NCBI GenBank assembly: GCA_001602415.1
Contig: CP012155.1
Span: forward strand, 1,978,223 to 2,042,222
Length of the DNA stretch: 64,000 nt
From: Bacteroidetes bacterium UKL13-3
GTDB taxonomy: Bacteria > Bacteroidota > Bacteroidia > UKL13-3
Reading direction: 5' to 3'
A model generated the notes under the pieces. That model saw only the letters and a program-made list of their open reading frames with translations. It was not told the origin of the DNA and ran no database searches. The number at the start of each line of letters is the position of its first letter. Within the stretch, counting starts at the first letter, position 1. Of this stretch, positions 63,914-64,000 are shown in pieces. A program made the translations under genes and the position numbers.

Positions 63914-64000
63914 ATGCATCCTATTTTATTCGACTTCGGTTCCATCAAAGTATACAGCTATGGTTTTTGCATTATGCTGGGTGCTTTATTCGGTTACTTT
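63914..64000 (+). CDS. lgt: Prolipoprotein diacylglyceryl transferase, 5' end only
   Basis: The first 29 codons (HPILFDFGSIKVYSYGFCIM and on) match the N-terminus of Lgt, which attaches diacylglycerol to the lipobox cysteine of lipoproteins. The gene runs off the window edge. A TATCTTGC sequence lies 3 nt before the ATG, another case of a box close to a start. Confidence 0.75.
   Translation, partial: MHPILFDFGSIKVYSYGFCIMLGALFGYF

Noticed and set aside
1-64000. CRISPR array
   Set aside because: No regularly spaced identical repeats and no cas genes were found.

Overview
The window looks like chromosomal DNA from a Bacteroidota bacterium, probably free-living or aquatic. The DNA is AT-rich. 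There are no clear Shine-Dalgarno sites, and promoters match the phylum consensus (TTTG or TTG, about 17-19 nt, then TAnnTTTG). Marker genes agree: GldN, several proteins with type IX secretion (T9SS) C-terminal domains, two TonB-dependent receptors, an S46 peptidase, a Bacteroidota-type signal peptidase I, DUF5683 and a Rho factor with a long polar N-terminal insert. A secreted ice-binding (DUF3494) protein hints at a cold or ice-influenced habitat. The family and species cannot be fixed from this sequence.

Layout. 1-9.6 kb is a minus-strand block: GH3-like enzyme, a Gcr-type membrane protein, a MuiA/DUF4139 protein, the acyl-CoA carboxylase beta subunit, a 2-Cys peroxiredoxin and rho. 9.9-13 kb holds an orphan gldN and a DPP11-type peptidase. 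13.4-24.8 kb has a self-cleaving-type regulator with an operator over its own start, the ice-binding protein, acs, a broken giant T9SS protein, trhO, a WD40 protein and a phosphopantetheinyl transferase. A TonB receptor at 24.9-27.2 kb lies under a DtxR-like palindrome.

27.9-36.7 kb is a continuous plus-strand cluster. It starts with an ECF sigma factor, a membrane partner and a Spy-like protein. Then come a PqqD-like (RiPP-recognition-element) protein, an ATP-grasp ligase, a DapDC-type PLP decarboxylase, a fusion of a urea-channel domain with an M23 endopeptidase, a predicted beta-barrel protein, a TPR protein and a decayed copy of that TPR gene. Overlapping or near-touching genes suggest one operon. 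I do not recognise this combination, and it is my main candidate for an undescribed system.

37-57 kb is mostly housekeeping (TsaC/Sua5-like, asparaginase, lepB, dapB, sucC, queuosine-precursor transporter, beta-CASP nuclease, mazG, Tat-exported superoxide dismutase, tRNA-His, chromate transporter, FtsB/DivIC). It is interrupted by an IS4-type element sitting on the remnant of a T9SS type-B protein. 57-62.4 kb is a vitamin B12 uptake locus: cobalamin riboswitch, BtuB-like receptor, a duplicated DUF4465 protein with a T9SS tail, a BtuG-like surface propeller lipoprotein and a small DUF5522 protein. murI, a RidA-family gene and the start of lgt close the window.

Two themes recur. First, at least six genes are broken by point changes, indels or truncation (18.1, 27.2, 36.1, 42.1, 51.2 and 54.6 kb), mostly secreted or surface proteins. 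Second, many starts lie only 3-5 nt downstream of a -7 promoter box, which suggests leaderless transcripts. All calls come from reading the sequence; no database search was run.
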